Shown in pieces: positions 52,957 to 64,000 of a stretch of 64,000 nucleotides of DNA. Source of the stretch: Pycnopodia helianthoides. Lineage: Eukaryota > Echinodermata > Asteroidea > Forcipulatida > Asteriidae. Below the pieces are notes generated by a model, which worked only from the letters and a program-made list of their open reading frames with translations, had not been told where the DNA came from and did no database searches. The stretch lies in NCBI GenBank assembly GCA_032158295.1, contig CM063260.1:7978767-8042766 (forward strand). Reading direction: 5' to 3'. Position numbers and translations under genes: made by a program. Each line of letters begins with the position of its first letter. The first letter of the stretch is position 1.

Positions 52957-54660
52957 ATTCCCGTTGTGATGAAGTGTGCGAGTTCGTTTCCGATCCTTTA
53001 TAAATTTTACGTGTTGAAGCAATGTACGTGTGGGAATAATAAAGTGGCCCCAAAGTTCGAAAACGTGCGGAACTTGCACGAGCATAATGTGACACCTCTT
53101 TCGCAAAAAAAGGATTATCGGTTGGATCTGAGTTTGCCGCCAACGCATGAATTTTTTCGCCCAGAGTGATGGAAAGAAGGTACACCGCCCAGAAGTGTCA
53201 GTTAAAAAGTGTGTATGTTTCTCTGTATTTTTAGGCATACGGAGGCTTAAATTGTTAAGAGCATGTCCATGAGAGGACCATGCAGACCGTGATAAGGTGG
53301 GGGTCAACGGATTTGGCTGAAATTTTGGTGGTAGGTGGGTCATAGGTAGCCTTGAGGCTGTGCACAATATTTAGCAGATCCGACCTCCCTAACAGAAAAA
53401 AAGAGCAACAAATTTGTTTTTTAGTGTTAAAATGGCGTTTTTGGTGATTTTTGGCTGCAAAAGTTTAAACGCTTGCTGCTGAACGGTGGAATACAGTAGA
53501 GCAATGAAATTTTCAGGGTTTTTAGTTTGTATCCTGAACTAAACCAGGAAGTAAAAATTGTGGGGAAAAACCTCTTTCGTGGCAACGGTAACTCTTCATT
53601 TAAGGGTACCCCTAAATTTGCATCACATCTTTGAATCGCTGTAGAGTCATTATTGCAGGTCTGTGAGCAATGACACTCGGGTGAAAGAGAGTTCTTATTA
53701 TGGTCCTTAGGTAGCATCAATAAAATATTTGTCAGCCGTTTTTTGTTTGAAATGGCAGGAGCCTGTTTTTGCCTTATAATGGCGGTTTAGCATTGCATCG
53801 TTCAAAACTGGTACCTGTTGTGATTTGCGATTGCCTCGTTTTCAACGGTAGTTTCGATGCATTGGACATGAAGCAAACCTCTCATTACCCTACATGAAAC
53901 AATTATGTTGGTCCTTGAATCCTTAATTAAGTGCTGTGGCGAACATGACCAATTTCCTCAGGATTCAGTCGATGGCCTAACATCTAAAAGTTTTGTTTAG
54001 TTTGTCATACTCAAATCCTGATTCATATTTTAGTTGTAACCCCCTCCTCCAAGCCTTTCACCCTTTCTGATTTTTATGATCACATGAGTAGCTACAAGTG
54101 CAAGTTATTTGGTCCTTGTCAGGCATTTGCTGTGTTGCAAAGGCAAGATTCTCTTCAGAATCAGGTGATTAGAAAACAAAATAAACGCACCAAGACATTT
54201 TCCTATAGTTTAGATAATAACACAATAAGTGTCAATGGTTTTATTTATTGACATATTCATATGTGCAACGGTTCAATATATTTCAGTTTTTACCTTCACA
54301 CTACCAGTGTGTGGTATTCACTGACTATACAGTCAAGATAGAGTGGTACAAGTACTACAACATAGATAATACACCAACGGCATCAAAGTTGGAAGCAGTA
54401 CTGGTCATTGATGGATTTTGTTGGTGTGAAAATCAACCCTGATGGTAACGAGACAATTGGAATGCTAATTGGCTAGGTGTAGTTTGGGAAATTCAAAATT
54501 TTGAGATTAACAAAAATTGAAAATGGCAGAGTACTGACTGTTTAATCAAAAACGGGCACTTGATAAGCGTCCGATGGCATCATGCATTTAAATGCCTCAA
54601 AGCTCACACTGGTTCTGTACAGCATCCACGAGAACCTGTCTTTCAACCAACTCTACAGCA
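52957..54660. other. Intergenic, with a diverged repeat near 53260-53350
   Basis: Words GACCATGCAG and AAGGTGGGGGTCAACGGATTT-like at 53276-53320 recur in opposite orientation near 56795-56850, so these may be outer ends of one element around the broken gene. A plus-strand frame at 54248-54442 follows an acceptor-like TTTCAG but has no known domain. Confidence 0.35.
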
Positions 54661-56043
54661 TTATTGTTCACAATCAGTCCAGCTCTTTGATGGCAGTGTC
54701 CCAGATTTGTGTAAGAGAGCAAGACGTGAAAAAAAGCTGGCTATCTGTTGGGTAGTCAACCAGTCATCTCTGTGAAACTGACTTTTCAATCGACGGGACA
54801 CAGTTTCTGGGTTTTCCTTCTTTCCTGTATTGGCGCCAATCATGAACTGGGCAAGCAAAAAATCCTTCACTTGCTGCGAAAACCTCTTCATTGCCTTGGA
54901 AAACTTGCGAGCCCAGCCAGAATGGATTGCCTGGGACATGGTTGCCGAAGCTGCTCCCGAATTGACAGTCTCAACACCTTTACTGGAATAAGAAGTGCCA
55001 GCTTGCATCTCGCCAATCTTTTCAGCCAACTGACGTGCAATCTTGTGTACGTTGTTGCCTTCATTGACGTACCGCTCGATATGTGCCTTCATTGGTGCTA
55101 TCTTACGATCACATATGTATTTACCAGCCTGTACTTCAGAGAAGTCATACCTTGAAATGTAGGAGTCCACCAGCCGGCAATGAGAAATCACTGACTGTAC
55201 GCTGCTGCTTCTTCCTGCTTATACAACAACAATTCATGAGGTTATTATTTTTTTTAACAAACGTTGATAAACCAAGAGAGCATAAATATATGTACTGCTT
55301 TTTTAAAGGGACGGGAGCACACACCTTATTAGAGGGCATACCACCAGGAGGTAGTTTTTCCGCTGTCTGTTGTGTAACTGCTACTGCTATGGTACTTAGA
55401 TAAACAACCTCTACAGATACCTGAAAGTCAAGTAAACAGCGAGAATTAACTGTGATCAAGGGCTGTCTCAACTGCAACCAGCAGTATTAATAATAACCCT
55501 TTCACCCAGACAATATTAAATATAAATGATACCAAGTCGATTGCATGTTAAGGGATGTAATCAATGTTCATGTACATAAATTACCCAGAAAGGAAGATTT
55601 ATTTGTATACATTCATTCTTACCTGTTCCGACTGGTATCAGGGTACCCCATCGATCAAACACCTCACGACTAGTTGTTTTATTCACACCACGAAATGGTT
55701 TGCCTTTCCCTTCATGGAGTGGATGACAGCATTTCCTTGTTGATGTCCAACTCAACCCTAACTTGTACCGATGCGCCGGGCATATCGTCTTTTAACTAGT
55801 GTAAGCATCAACGTCGAATAACCTACATCGCAGGAGGATCAACTTCCACTCAACATTCACATCATATGCAGCAACTTTCCACTTCTGCAAATGGCTCCGT
55901 ATGGTTTTTATGCATTGATGAAGGTGCAGGGTATTGCTCTCGCGCGGATAAGAGGGATATACACCACACTCAATGGCTTTGCAATGCTCAAAATTACAAA
56001 AATCACACTGCAGCGATACAGCCGCCGTATCCATGGCTGACAT
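54661..56043 (-). pseudogene. Broken three-exon gene of an unnamed cysteine-rich family
   Basis: Three pieces on the minus strand make one protein-like reading: 55623-56043, 55342-55420 and 54661-55214, with donors GTAAG and GTATGC and acceptors ending in CAG. Piece 1 starts MSAMDTAAV and holds a Cys/His cluster (CDFCNFEHC), then LFDVDAYTS and an in-frame TAA at 55792-55794. The same frame resumes as KTICPAHRYKLGLSW and runs to PVGTG. Piece 2 continues ICRGCLSKYHSS. Piece 3 opens in frame (KKQQRTVSDFS, to LLHFKV) and then stops near 55145. The longest downstream reading (YDFSEVQAGKYICDRKIAP onward) lies in a frame shifted by one. The C-terminal part ends WLTTQQIASFFSRLALLHK, which resembles repeated domains of unknown function that I recall from cnidarian and echinoderm proteins. 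The stop and frameshift argue for a decayed copy, but an assembly error or a wrong exon model could also explain them. Function unknown. Confidence 0.5.
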
Positions 56044-56868
56044 TTTGAGGGGTGCGATGCGATGTGTGGCGCCCTGTTGCGGTACTTCTCGCTAACTGGG
56101 TGGGCGGTATTACTGGACGTTCCACTTCCATTATCACAGTCGGTATTATTGCCAGAAAACTCTCCCATCCACCTCAATACACAAAACTTGCAAAAACTTT
56201 TGTTTCATCTTTGTTGACATATTTTTTTAATGTTATAATAACAATCTATTCCAGACGTGAATTAAGGGCAAGATATTTTACTCAGAACTGCATGTAGGTT
56301 TGATACATACCTATGAACTTTTCCATCTTTGTTGATCCTTGGCAATTAAAATCAAGAAGAGCTGACAATGTTTTTATTTTTTATCTTTGTAGTTGGATAT
56401 CTAAACTATATTTCCACCAAGTTTGTTGACTCCCAGCCCTGCACTAATTAAGTTATGGTTAACTGCGTAGATGGCTTATTTCATTAGTAGTGTTTTCCTA
56501 AAGCCTATATATCTGCAGTGAAGATTTTCACACAATTCTTTTTTATTTGATCGTGTAGAGGACGATGAGCTCTTTCTTTTGATGTAGAATTTGACAGAAA
56601 TTGATACAGTTTAAGGGAATTAACGGGGCTATAATTATACACCAAAAACACTACAAATGAACTCCCGGAAATGTCCATTTTGCGCTAAAAACAGTTGGCG
56701 CCTCGTACTCGGCCATTGTGCGATTTTTGAGCGAGCTGCTTCACCAGGTGTTATGGTCCCTGGTGGGGATCAAAAAGCCAAGATTTGAGTAAAAATCGCT
56801 GACCCCCCACCTTGTCGATTTTTAAAGATTTTGCATGGTCTTCTCGTAAACGAACACTTAACCCCAAA
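56044..56868. other. Intergenic, upstream of the broken gene
   Basis: No gene seen. The end of the stretch (56755-56860) carries the inverted partner of the repeat near 53276-53320. Confidence 0.35.
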
Positions 56869-57397
56869 CAGCGGCGGCGCTAATGGGGGGGGGGGCCACG
56901 GGGGGGGGGGCAAATGCCCCCAGTTATTTTTTTCCCCCAGTTATTTTTTTTGCCCCCCCAGTTTGCCCCCCCCCCCCAGTTTTTTCCCCGATGGCGGAAA
57001 TTGAGTTTAATCCCAAACCATTGCACCCAATTTGTTACAATGTTGTTTGCGCTGTAAATAATAAACTCAATTTCATCCATCATAATTAGCTGGCACCATC
57101 AAAAAAGCCCAATACACTTTCCAACTCCGGCAATGTTAATAAAATGTGGATTTATTTATCTGTACAAGCTTGGAAACTTGCTATAAATAGAAATGCATTG
57201 TCTGCCCAACCAAAACCGTAAGCAGCCATTGTACACGCAGTTCGCACAAACAGTGCAAAATCTTATTTCTAGAGTGAATTGTAGGCTTATACAGTACATT
57301 ATAGACTTTTGTTTGCCCCCCCAAATTTAAGTTTGCCCCCCCCCCTCCCCCTCTTTCCCCCCCCCCCCCCAGATTAACAGGTCTGGTGCCGCCGCTG
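56869..57397. mobile_element. hAT-like MITE, 529 bp, perfect 8-bp target duplication
   Basis: The target duplication ACCCCAAA is perfect (56861-56868 and 57398-57405). The ends are CAGCGGCGGC and GCCGCCGCTG. Next to each end are long G or C runs (56885-56915 and 57316-57371). The centre is AT-rich and non-coding. Structure and duplication length fit a non-autonomous hAT element. Confidence 0.85.
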
Positions 57398-57405
57398 ACC
57401 CCAAA

Positions 57406-58146
57406 AGCTCTCTCAGAGCTTCCTTCCCCTGGACCCTACTATAGAGACGGTAAGGCGCTCCTTGGAGCCCATCCATTACAACATTTCTTTGAGCCCCCCC
57501 CCCCCGGCGCTCCGTCTCCGGGCTTCCTTTGATGCTGGAAAAATCGTGCAAAAATGTTCACTGCATGCTCCAATATAGTGATGACAGAGCCCAAGTCGAG
57601 ACGGTGTAGCAGGAGATTCTATCCCCCGGAGATTACGTGCCCCCCCCCCGGCCATACGGTGACTGAACTGTGTACACATTTCTTCTGATAGTGCCCTCTT
57701 TTCAATCAACTTCCCTCATCAGATAATGTTAATTTCCCTTTTTGGGGGGGGGGGGTACTGATTATCTCCGGGAACAGATTTCCCTATGACCCCGGAGCCC
57801 AAGCCGAGCTTTGGGAAAATTGTTCCCCAGCCTCGATACTATGATGCTATGGGCAGCGCACCGTATCGATACTTTTACACAATTTTTTTTAAGTGAAACA
57901 ATCAGTCAACACTTCCTTAGTGTCTAAACTTTCCAACAATTATACCGAGCCATAATTTTGAAAAAGTCACGTGATTGCACATCACAGAATCATCGTTGCT
58001 GATCGATCGTGGGGGTGACCACTGATCTCTATACACTAACGGGTGACGCATCATGACGGATTGTCGGCGTGATGCTCGTTCCATGACATTGAAACGATTG
58101 TTTTTAGAGTGCCCACAGTGCCGAGCCTGGCCTGGGTGCAAATTTA
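57406..58146. other. Intergenic with C-rich runs
   Basis: C10 runs near 57496 and 57642 and a G12 run near 57745. Open frames here reflect composition. No gene seen. Confidence 0.4.
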
Positions 58147-58248
58147 TTTTCTGCAGCACACGGCTATGGAGTCAACAGTTAAGGGATAGGGAAGAACAGC
58201 ATATCCCTTAACTGTTGACTGTATTGACGAAGTCTGCTGCAGAAAAAA
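58147..58248. repeat. Long hairpin, 19-bp perfect core stem
   Basis: AGTCAACAGTTAAGGGATA (58170-58188) and TATCCCTTAACTGTTGACT (58202-58220) are exact complements with a 13-nt loop. The outer arms (TTTCTGCAGCA and TGCTGCAGAAA) also pair, giving a roughly 100-nt structure of precursor-microRNA size. Confidence 0.65.
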
Positions 58249-58315
58249 AAAATCGCGGCCTGGGTTCTGTCCCAGCCAGCAGTTCAAGCAAATCGCAGCA
58301 GGTCAACCCAACCTG

Positions 58316-58356
58316 ACCCAAACCCGTGGTGCAACGGATTAGCGCGTTGGACTGCA
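58316..58356 (+). other. tRNA-like 5' half
   Basis: GTGGTGCAACGGATTAGCGC followed by GTTGGACTGCAAAT looks like a tRNA D-arm with A box and an anticodon arm (loop CTGCAAA). The 3' half with a B box is absent, so this is a truncated tRNA pseudogene or the head of a tRNA-derived SINE. Confidence 0.4.
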
Positions 58357-58673
58357 AATAAGATTTCTCTTTTTCAACTGAAACATTATTTGAAATAAAA
58401 CAAATTGAGGAAAAGGTAAAAAAATTTAAATTAACGTCATGGTGGGTTCCAAACAAATGTGTGCGGCCATGACCTGCAACATGTTTATTTCCGGTACCCG
58501 TTCTGAGTTGGGAGGGTCTAGACTAACTGAGAAGAGATAGAAGGAAAGATAGGAATGAGAGGGGGAAAGGGAAACTGGCAGAACTCGATCGCCTAGCCCA
58601 GAAACAAGCTCAAACCTCTTCACTGGACCACTGCAAACTGTTACCAAACCTAAGATTGGATGAACAGGCTATT

Positions 58674-59058
58674 TTAAAGGCAGTGGACACTATTGGTAAT
58701 TACTCAAAATAATTATTAGCATAAAACCTTACTTGGTAACGAGTAATGGGGAGAGGTTGACAGTATAAAACACTGTGAGAAACGGCTCCCTCTGAAGTGA
58801 CATAGTTTTCGAGAAAGAAGTAATTTTCCACGAATTTGATTTCGAGACCTCAGAATTAGATTTTGAGGTCTCGAAATCAACCATCTGAAAGCACACAACT
58901 TCGTGTGACAAGGGTGTTTTTTCTTTCATAGTTTCCTCGCAACTTCGACGACCAATGAGCTCAAGTTTTTACAGGTTTGATATTTTATCCATATGTTGAG
59001 ATACACCAAGTGAGAAGAATGGTCTTTGACAATTACCAATAGTGTCCAGTGTCTTTAA
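58674..59058. mobile_element. TTAA-flanked MITE 3 with central hairpin
   Basis: 385 bp between TTAA sites, with inverted ends TTAAAGGCAGTGGACACTAT and TAGTGTCCAGTGTCTTTAA. The centre has a perfect 15-bp stem, GATTTCGAGACCTCA (58838-58852) with TGAGGTCTCGAAATC (58864-58878). I recall this element as very common in starfish genomes, which supports the organism guess but is from memory. Confidence 0.85.
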
Positions 59059-60023
59059 ATTTATTTATGTATGTTTCGGGGGTGTTTGGTTTTTTGTCTT
59101 TTGTTTGTTGTTTATCGGTTTTTGTTCTGTGTTATTAATACGGCTTAATATATATTTTGGGTTTTGGGTTTTTTTTTGTGTTGGGACCACTATTCTATTA
59201 TTTATAAATTTACAAAAATAATAGTGTGTACCGCTGGCCAGGATTAGAACCTTCAGCTAATCCGTTGTGCCTAAAATTTATGGTAGTGGACATTGGAATT
59301 TGTACATGTGTAGACAACTTGGCTTCCATACCATCTTCTCTTCATTCCATTTGCCACTTTCAGTCTCTTCGCTTTATTTATCAAATTTTTCCCATAAATT
59401 GGTGTCACCCACTTTTTATGACGTGGAATAAATTGAATAAGCTGGATTCACAGGGTGTGTTACAGCGCTTAAAATCAACAGTGGGACAAGAATAAGTCCC
59501 CTGTTACTGTCAGAAAGAATTCCCCCAAACGAAAAGGACACAATCTCAATTCATGTACATGTAAAAACTTACTCTTTATTTCAGTTGTTTTTCAAAGTCA
59601 GACAAATATGCTGCATATCATTGAAATCTGGGATCACCCATATAACTTTTAGAGTAGGGGCATCTGCATTTAGTGTATAATTTATGAAGTCCATGATATT
59701 ATCATTAATAATGTTTACGTTTGCAGTAAAAATCAAATCACTATAATTGGTGTCCCATGTATGATATACAGCTCTAATAAAACAAACATTGTTAAAATTT
59801 ACATTCTTATTAAAAGCAACTACACTGGTACCTAGCTAGCAAGATCACTGACAACGAAAGGCAAAACAAACTTTCTTCTGGTAAAATTCAAGAAACGATA
59901 ATTTCATGACTTTGTAATATCTATCATAATAATTGTAACAATTGTGAGAAATTTGAAAAATATTTGTTTACCTGATCTTTTTAAACTACCCAGCATAAAA
60001 CAAAAACAAACCAAAAGCCAACT
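59059..60023. other. Intergenic, no gene seen
   Basis: Low-complexity T/G near 59070-59180. A weak reverse B-box-like word (AGGATTAGAACC) occurs near 59240. The frame at 59226-59495 has no domain. Confidence 0.4.
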
Positions 60024-60282
60024 CAGGAATGAGATTTTTAAAATGTGGAAATTCCTGAAAAAAGGCTTGCTGGATTGGGTTCCCCTTTATGCTAAACCGA
60101 GAACCTCCCAGATGTTACAACCTGCAGGAGGTTTACAGAGTGCATCTTTAGAAAAGACAGGTTTGGACACAAGGTACACTATAACTTTCTCCCTTTCTCT
60201 TTTTTTCAAGAAAATTGAAGGCTCAAAGAGTTTTTGAGAAAATCCTGAAATCAGGAAAAAATCTTGCGAAATCACATGCCTG
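60024..60282. mobile_element. MITE-like repeat, copy 2
   Basis: The ends are CAGGAATGAGATTTT and AAATCACATGCCTG in inverted orientation. Body words AAATGTGGAAATTCCTGAAA and GAGAACCTCCCAGATG match the copy at 47099-47322. Confidence 0.6.
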
Positions 60283-60773
60283 CTTACTGTACTGGTGGAC
60301 ATTTAAGCAACACAGTGCATGTCAGTACAGTATGTTTGGTAAAAACGTGAATTGATGGCCCAAGTGAATTTCTCTGGCTTCTTTAAACAAACCAGCCACT
60401 GCTTTTAACATCAGAGTGGATGATAAATTTTCTTCTCTTTTGCTCTGTTTGGTAACCAAACAAGAGAGATTTTTTTTTTCTGGAACAAGCACTAAGCTTG
60501 TTTTGTACAGGCAAGGTACCAAATTGCAGGAAAACAAGTTTTTATCAAGCACAACAATCTACTAAGAAAACTTCATTTTCAAATTTTCAGCTCGCCAAAC
60601 TGGGAATTGTTTGGAAAAGATTTCGACCTCACAAGAAGAACTTGGTTCATCTTTGGTTGACATGTAATTACTTTCACACCAATAGTATCAATAAATGCCA
60701 ATTACACCCTCTTCAAGACATTTAAGCATTTACAAAATGAGACAACCTCCCATTTCTCAATGTCAACAGTCTT

Positions 60774-63700
60774 TCAAGGGCTCTTGCCGTCCATATTCTT
60801 CATGAATTCCTTAAAGTTCATCCATTCAAACTCAGTCATGATTTTATTAAGGGCGTATATTTCTAGTCTCTGTCGTTGCTTCAATGCCACTGCCTGGTCT
60901 CGCTGGAGTTGCTGTTCTGTCTTTCGTGCTTCATCCCTTTGTTGCTGAACTTTCTTTTTCACTTTCTCCTCCATACCCGAGAGCCGCTCGCGGACAGTTC
61001 GCTGACTCTGAAAATAAAATACCATTCAATAGAGTACTTATATTAAAATTACATATAAAGAGTTATGTAGTGCATAGAAAAACATGTGATAAACTTGTAA
61101 AATGGTTACAATCTACCTATAAAACACCTTGCTCTGGTGTACTGTCATTTGTAAAGAAAAAGTCAATCTGTTTCTTTAATGACTTTATGGAAGTAAAACC
61201 TTTCCTAATTTCTCAATAAAGAAGAGATAAAAGAACTCTGTTAACTTCTGTAAAAGACACAATAAATTATTGGTAATGGTAAAAAATACAAAAACTTAAG
61301 ATCATTGACTGTGAATCTTAAACTATTACATTCTATAATTTGTGAATAATTTCCAAATATTTCCATCTGAAATATTTTTAAAAATTATCCCCAACATCCA
61401 GTTTCTAATTTCAGTTAAGTCAAATAGAAATATGCTTAAATGATACCCAAATGTGACAAAACATGAATGTTACTCTAAAGGGATGTGGCAATCAACTCCA
61501 CTGCATTTAAAATGAACACTTATTACTGTTCCCGGAGAAAGTACATGTAATTTGCAAATTGACTGTAAATGGATTTTCTCATTTGAGATTGCCTGGAACT
61601 GGTTGCCTGTAAATTGCGCCATGCAACATCTACATTACATGGCCTACAGATTTCTGGCAAATGTGACCAAATTATTTGGTGTAATTGTCACAGGTTGTTT
61701 CGATGGTGTTGTTATTATATTCGACTTATTATACCTTTCAGGATTTGCTAGTTCTGTCTAGAAAGAAAAATGACTAAAAATTCTGATTCCAGCCTCACTT
61801 TAAACAAAGCAATGATGTTCAGTGAAATATATTTTCTATACTTTGCTGCCAAAGCAACAATACGTACAAGTAAGTGATTATTAATTCAATCTTTAATTGT
61901 ACAACAAATGTTCATTGTAAAATAAAAATCCCTTTGAATACCTACCCTTAGGTCTGTCATAGATGGAATGTACTGATATTTCTGTAACATCTGAGGGGTG
62001 GGTGTACCAGGAGGAGCACAAGGAAGAATACATCCAAGCTCTCGAAGGTTACCAGACTGCCTCTCAGACAGGAATACCTTAGTGACCTTTGACACATCGT
62101 CCTTTCCTCTATGATGACTTGCATGAAGTCCCCCACCTACTCCTGGTATTCTAGGTGATACCCTACTGCCATACATAACTGGATCGTGTTCAACAGTTCC
62201 TAGATGGTTTGAAGCAATTGTCTCAGATGAGCTTTTTTTGAATGAGTTTATTACTTTCATGCTGTATTCCTTTTCTTCTTTGTTGGGCTTGACAGTCTTT
62301 GTATTCTCTGAATCACATTTATTATATCTGGAGCTGTAAATCACAATCTTCTTAGATTCAACAACTACAGGGACAGTTAGGAGCAGGGAACCAATTGAGT
62401 TGTCTTGTAGAGGACCTCTTCTATCCTTAGGAGAACCACCAAGATGCTTTGCATCATGAGAATGTCTGTGAGATGACTGACTCCTGGATTTGGCTCTGGA
62501 CTGCCTTTTCTTTTTCTTTGTTGATTTTTTCTTGCGAAGTTTTGAAGAAACAGGATGATCTGTTGATGCGTAAATTGAGAAGACCCATGTTTTAAACCAT
62601 AGACACTGGTTGAATGTTACAAAAGAAGAGCAATTCACAGTATTTCTGACCATGTAAGGGCGTGAATCATGATGCGAAACAAGACAAACAACTGTTTTTT
62701 CATTGTTGTTATTATTATTTATTTTCGCCATTGATACACAAAAAAAGCAGTCAAATAAGATGAGATGCAAGAAACTTTTCTGTTGAAAGCACCCTCATGC
62801 GGTCAAAAATAGTCGGTACATGTTTAGGTGACATTATTTTATAATAATCACTGCTAGAGCTATAGGCCTAGTATTGAAAACACAGGAAGCAAAAAATTGT
62901 TTCCCCCAAAGTGTTCATCTTTTAATAAGTTTTTTCAAACAACAAATATTGCTTGATCAAAAACAATGACGAAACACAATTTTCATATGTAGGCCTATGC
63001 CTAGTTATTTCTTGACTATTGAAAAGGTGCAAATTTTTCTTTATGCTGTTAATTTTAACTTCAGAAACTTTTATGCAAAATTTTTCAGATTTGTTTTATT
63101 GAACTGAATCATAGAAATCAGGCCTAGAATTAATATTTGGTGACAAAAGATACACAAGAATAGCCACTGGAGCATTACAAACACTGAGGACAAGACCACA
63201 GGGAGGACTGAAAAGAATGTACCATCCTGAACCTCTACAACATGTTTATGTGCAGCAGTGTATTCCTTAGCCAATGGCTAATAAGAAAGGTGATACAAAT
63301 TTAGATTGATAATTAAAGCAAAATTTATGCAGTCTGCAACCTGCCGAGAAAAAATGCATCGCTCACACAAAATGTGCAATGATTCCATTACACATCCAAA
63401 TTGTTAGTTCTCGACACAGATCAGGAAATAGCTCATAAATAACACAAAATCAAAAATTTATATTAACTAGTATTTTTTTGTGTGTGCAAATTTTAGAGGT
63501 GAGATGGTAATATTGGCGAAAAAGGGAGTGGGCCTCCTCACATTTGAATGGGCAAGCGAAACACTGATGTAAAATATTTAAAATGCTGTAAACAAATGGT
63601 TGAATTCAATGTTTTCACATAACACATTGTGAAAATAGAAATGACAAGAAAGATGAAGCAAATATTAGAAGAACAGGTTAGTATTTCAACATATTTTTAT

Positions 63701-64000
63701 ACAAATATTAAACAACCTTTTAAGAGAGACTGTAGAAATAAAACGTGGTTTACCTGCAACATAAACTTGTATCATTTCATCAGAACGAGCACGGCCTTGT
63801 TCTTCTCTGCCGCCAACTGTATTCCCTGGCAATATGGAGTTAAAACCAGCTGGAACCTGGGTATCCTCCAAGCTTTTATTATGCACTAAATGATTATCAC
63901 AGAGTCTTGGTTGGTCATTCTCCACTGAGTGCAATGGAGTACCTGGTTCTCTACCATTCGACAATGTACTACTTGACAAAGTACCACTTAAAGTTGCTGG
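60774..64000 (-). CDS. 3' part of a basic, coiled-coil protein gene (runs off the window)
   Basis: Three exons join in phase on the minus strand: at least 63754-64000 (open to the window edge), 61946-62559 and 60774-61007. Donors are GTAAAC and GTAGG and both acceptors end in CAG. About 360 residues are visible. The first part is Ser/Gly/Arg-rich (VGGREEQGRARSDEMIQVY). The middle exon opens with a strongly basic stretch (KLRKKKSTKKKKRQSRAKS) followed by Ser/His repeats. Near its end is a Pro-rich motif, CAPPGTPTPQMLQKYQYIP. The last exon is a predicted coiled coil, about 45 residues rich in Glu, Gln, Lys and Arg (EEKVKKKVQQQRDEARKTE). It ends LEIYALNKIMTEFEWMNFKEF and a stop. The ending reminded me of JHY (C11orf63), but I could not confirm this, so no name is given. 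The gene model is well supported by splice phase; the function is not known. Confidence 0.7.

Noticed and set aside
52771..53367. 198-codon minus-strand open frame
   Set aside because: Low-information composition, no domain, and it overlaps a perfect palindrome and a diverged repeat. No splice or start context favours it.
62560..62770. Upstream extension of the middle exon of the right-hand gene
   Set aside because: The frame stays open, but a good acceptor at 62560 joins in phase with the donor at 63754, so the extension reads intron sequence.
63071..63274. Hydrophobic minus-strand frame in the right-hand gene intron
   Set aside because: It could suggest a membrane exon, but the flanking exons already join in phase and the donor-like sites here are weak.

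Overview
This window looks like nuclear DNA of a marine invertebrate, most likely an echinoderm and probably a starfish. The reasons are AT-rich sequence, genes split by GT-AG introns, a clear animal ubiquitin-conjugating enzyme (UBE2J2), and a dense load of short DNA transposons. One of these (58674-59058) matches a TTAA-flanked element I remember from starfish genomes. That identification is from memory and was not searched. Genes are sparse.

Layout: 1-9.6 kb is intergenic, with three diverged copies of one repeat, two SINE-like copies, a MITE-like element, a pyrimidine tract, a minisatellite and one half of a duplicated block. An intronless Ig-domain receptor with cytoplasmic tyrosine motifs lies at 9763-11016 (-). 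The second duplicated block (12.76-13.6 kb) and an intronless rhodopsin-family GPCR at 13959-14927 (-) follow. From 18.2 to 24.2 kb a 26-bp minisatellite leads into a 5-kb tandem array of about 249-bp units. The array contains a 105-G/161-A run that looks like an assembly artefact. From 24.7 to 32.3 kb there is one candidate exon, a foldback element and a TTAA MITE. UBE2J2 occupies five coding exons from 32320 to 36529 (+). From 36.7 to 40.1 kb a tandem segmental duplication built of short repeats carries an insertion in only one copy, so the other copy serves as an empty site. More mobile-element debris follows to 44 kb.

A small Ly6/uPAR-type three-finger protein gene lies at 46046-49628 (-). 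About 290 bp upstream of its start codon sits a 2.07-kb hAT element with a perfect 8-bp target duplication, and inside it a long-TIR element with a 9-bp duplication. A gene of a cysteine-rich family that I cannot name, broken by an in-frame stop and a frameshift, lies at 54661-56043 (-). A short hAT-like MITE with a perfect 8-bp duplication follows at 56869-57397. The window ends inside a basic, coiled-coil gene (60774 to past 64000, -).

The genes do not form a pathway: they are an ER-associated E2 enzyme, two cell-surface receptors, a GPI-anchored protein and two unassigned proteins. The points most worth following are a canonical histone-type 3' stem-loop 50 nt after the Ig receptor stop codon, with related sequences elsewhere in the window, the nested transposons, and the array with its artefactual homopolymer.
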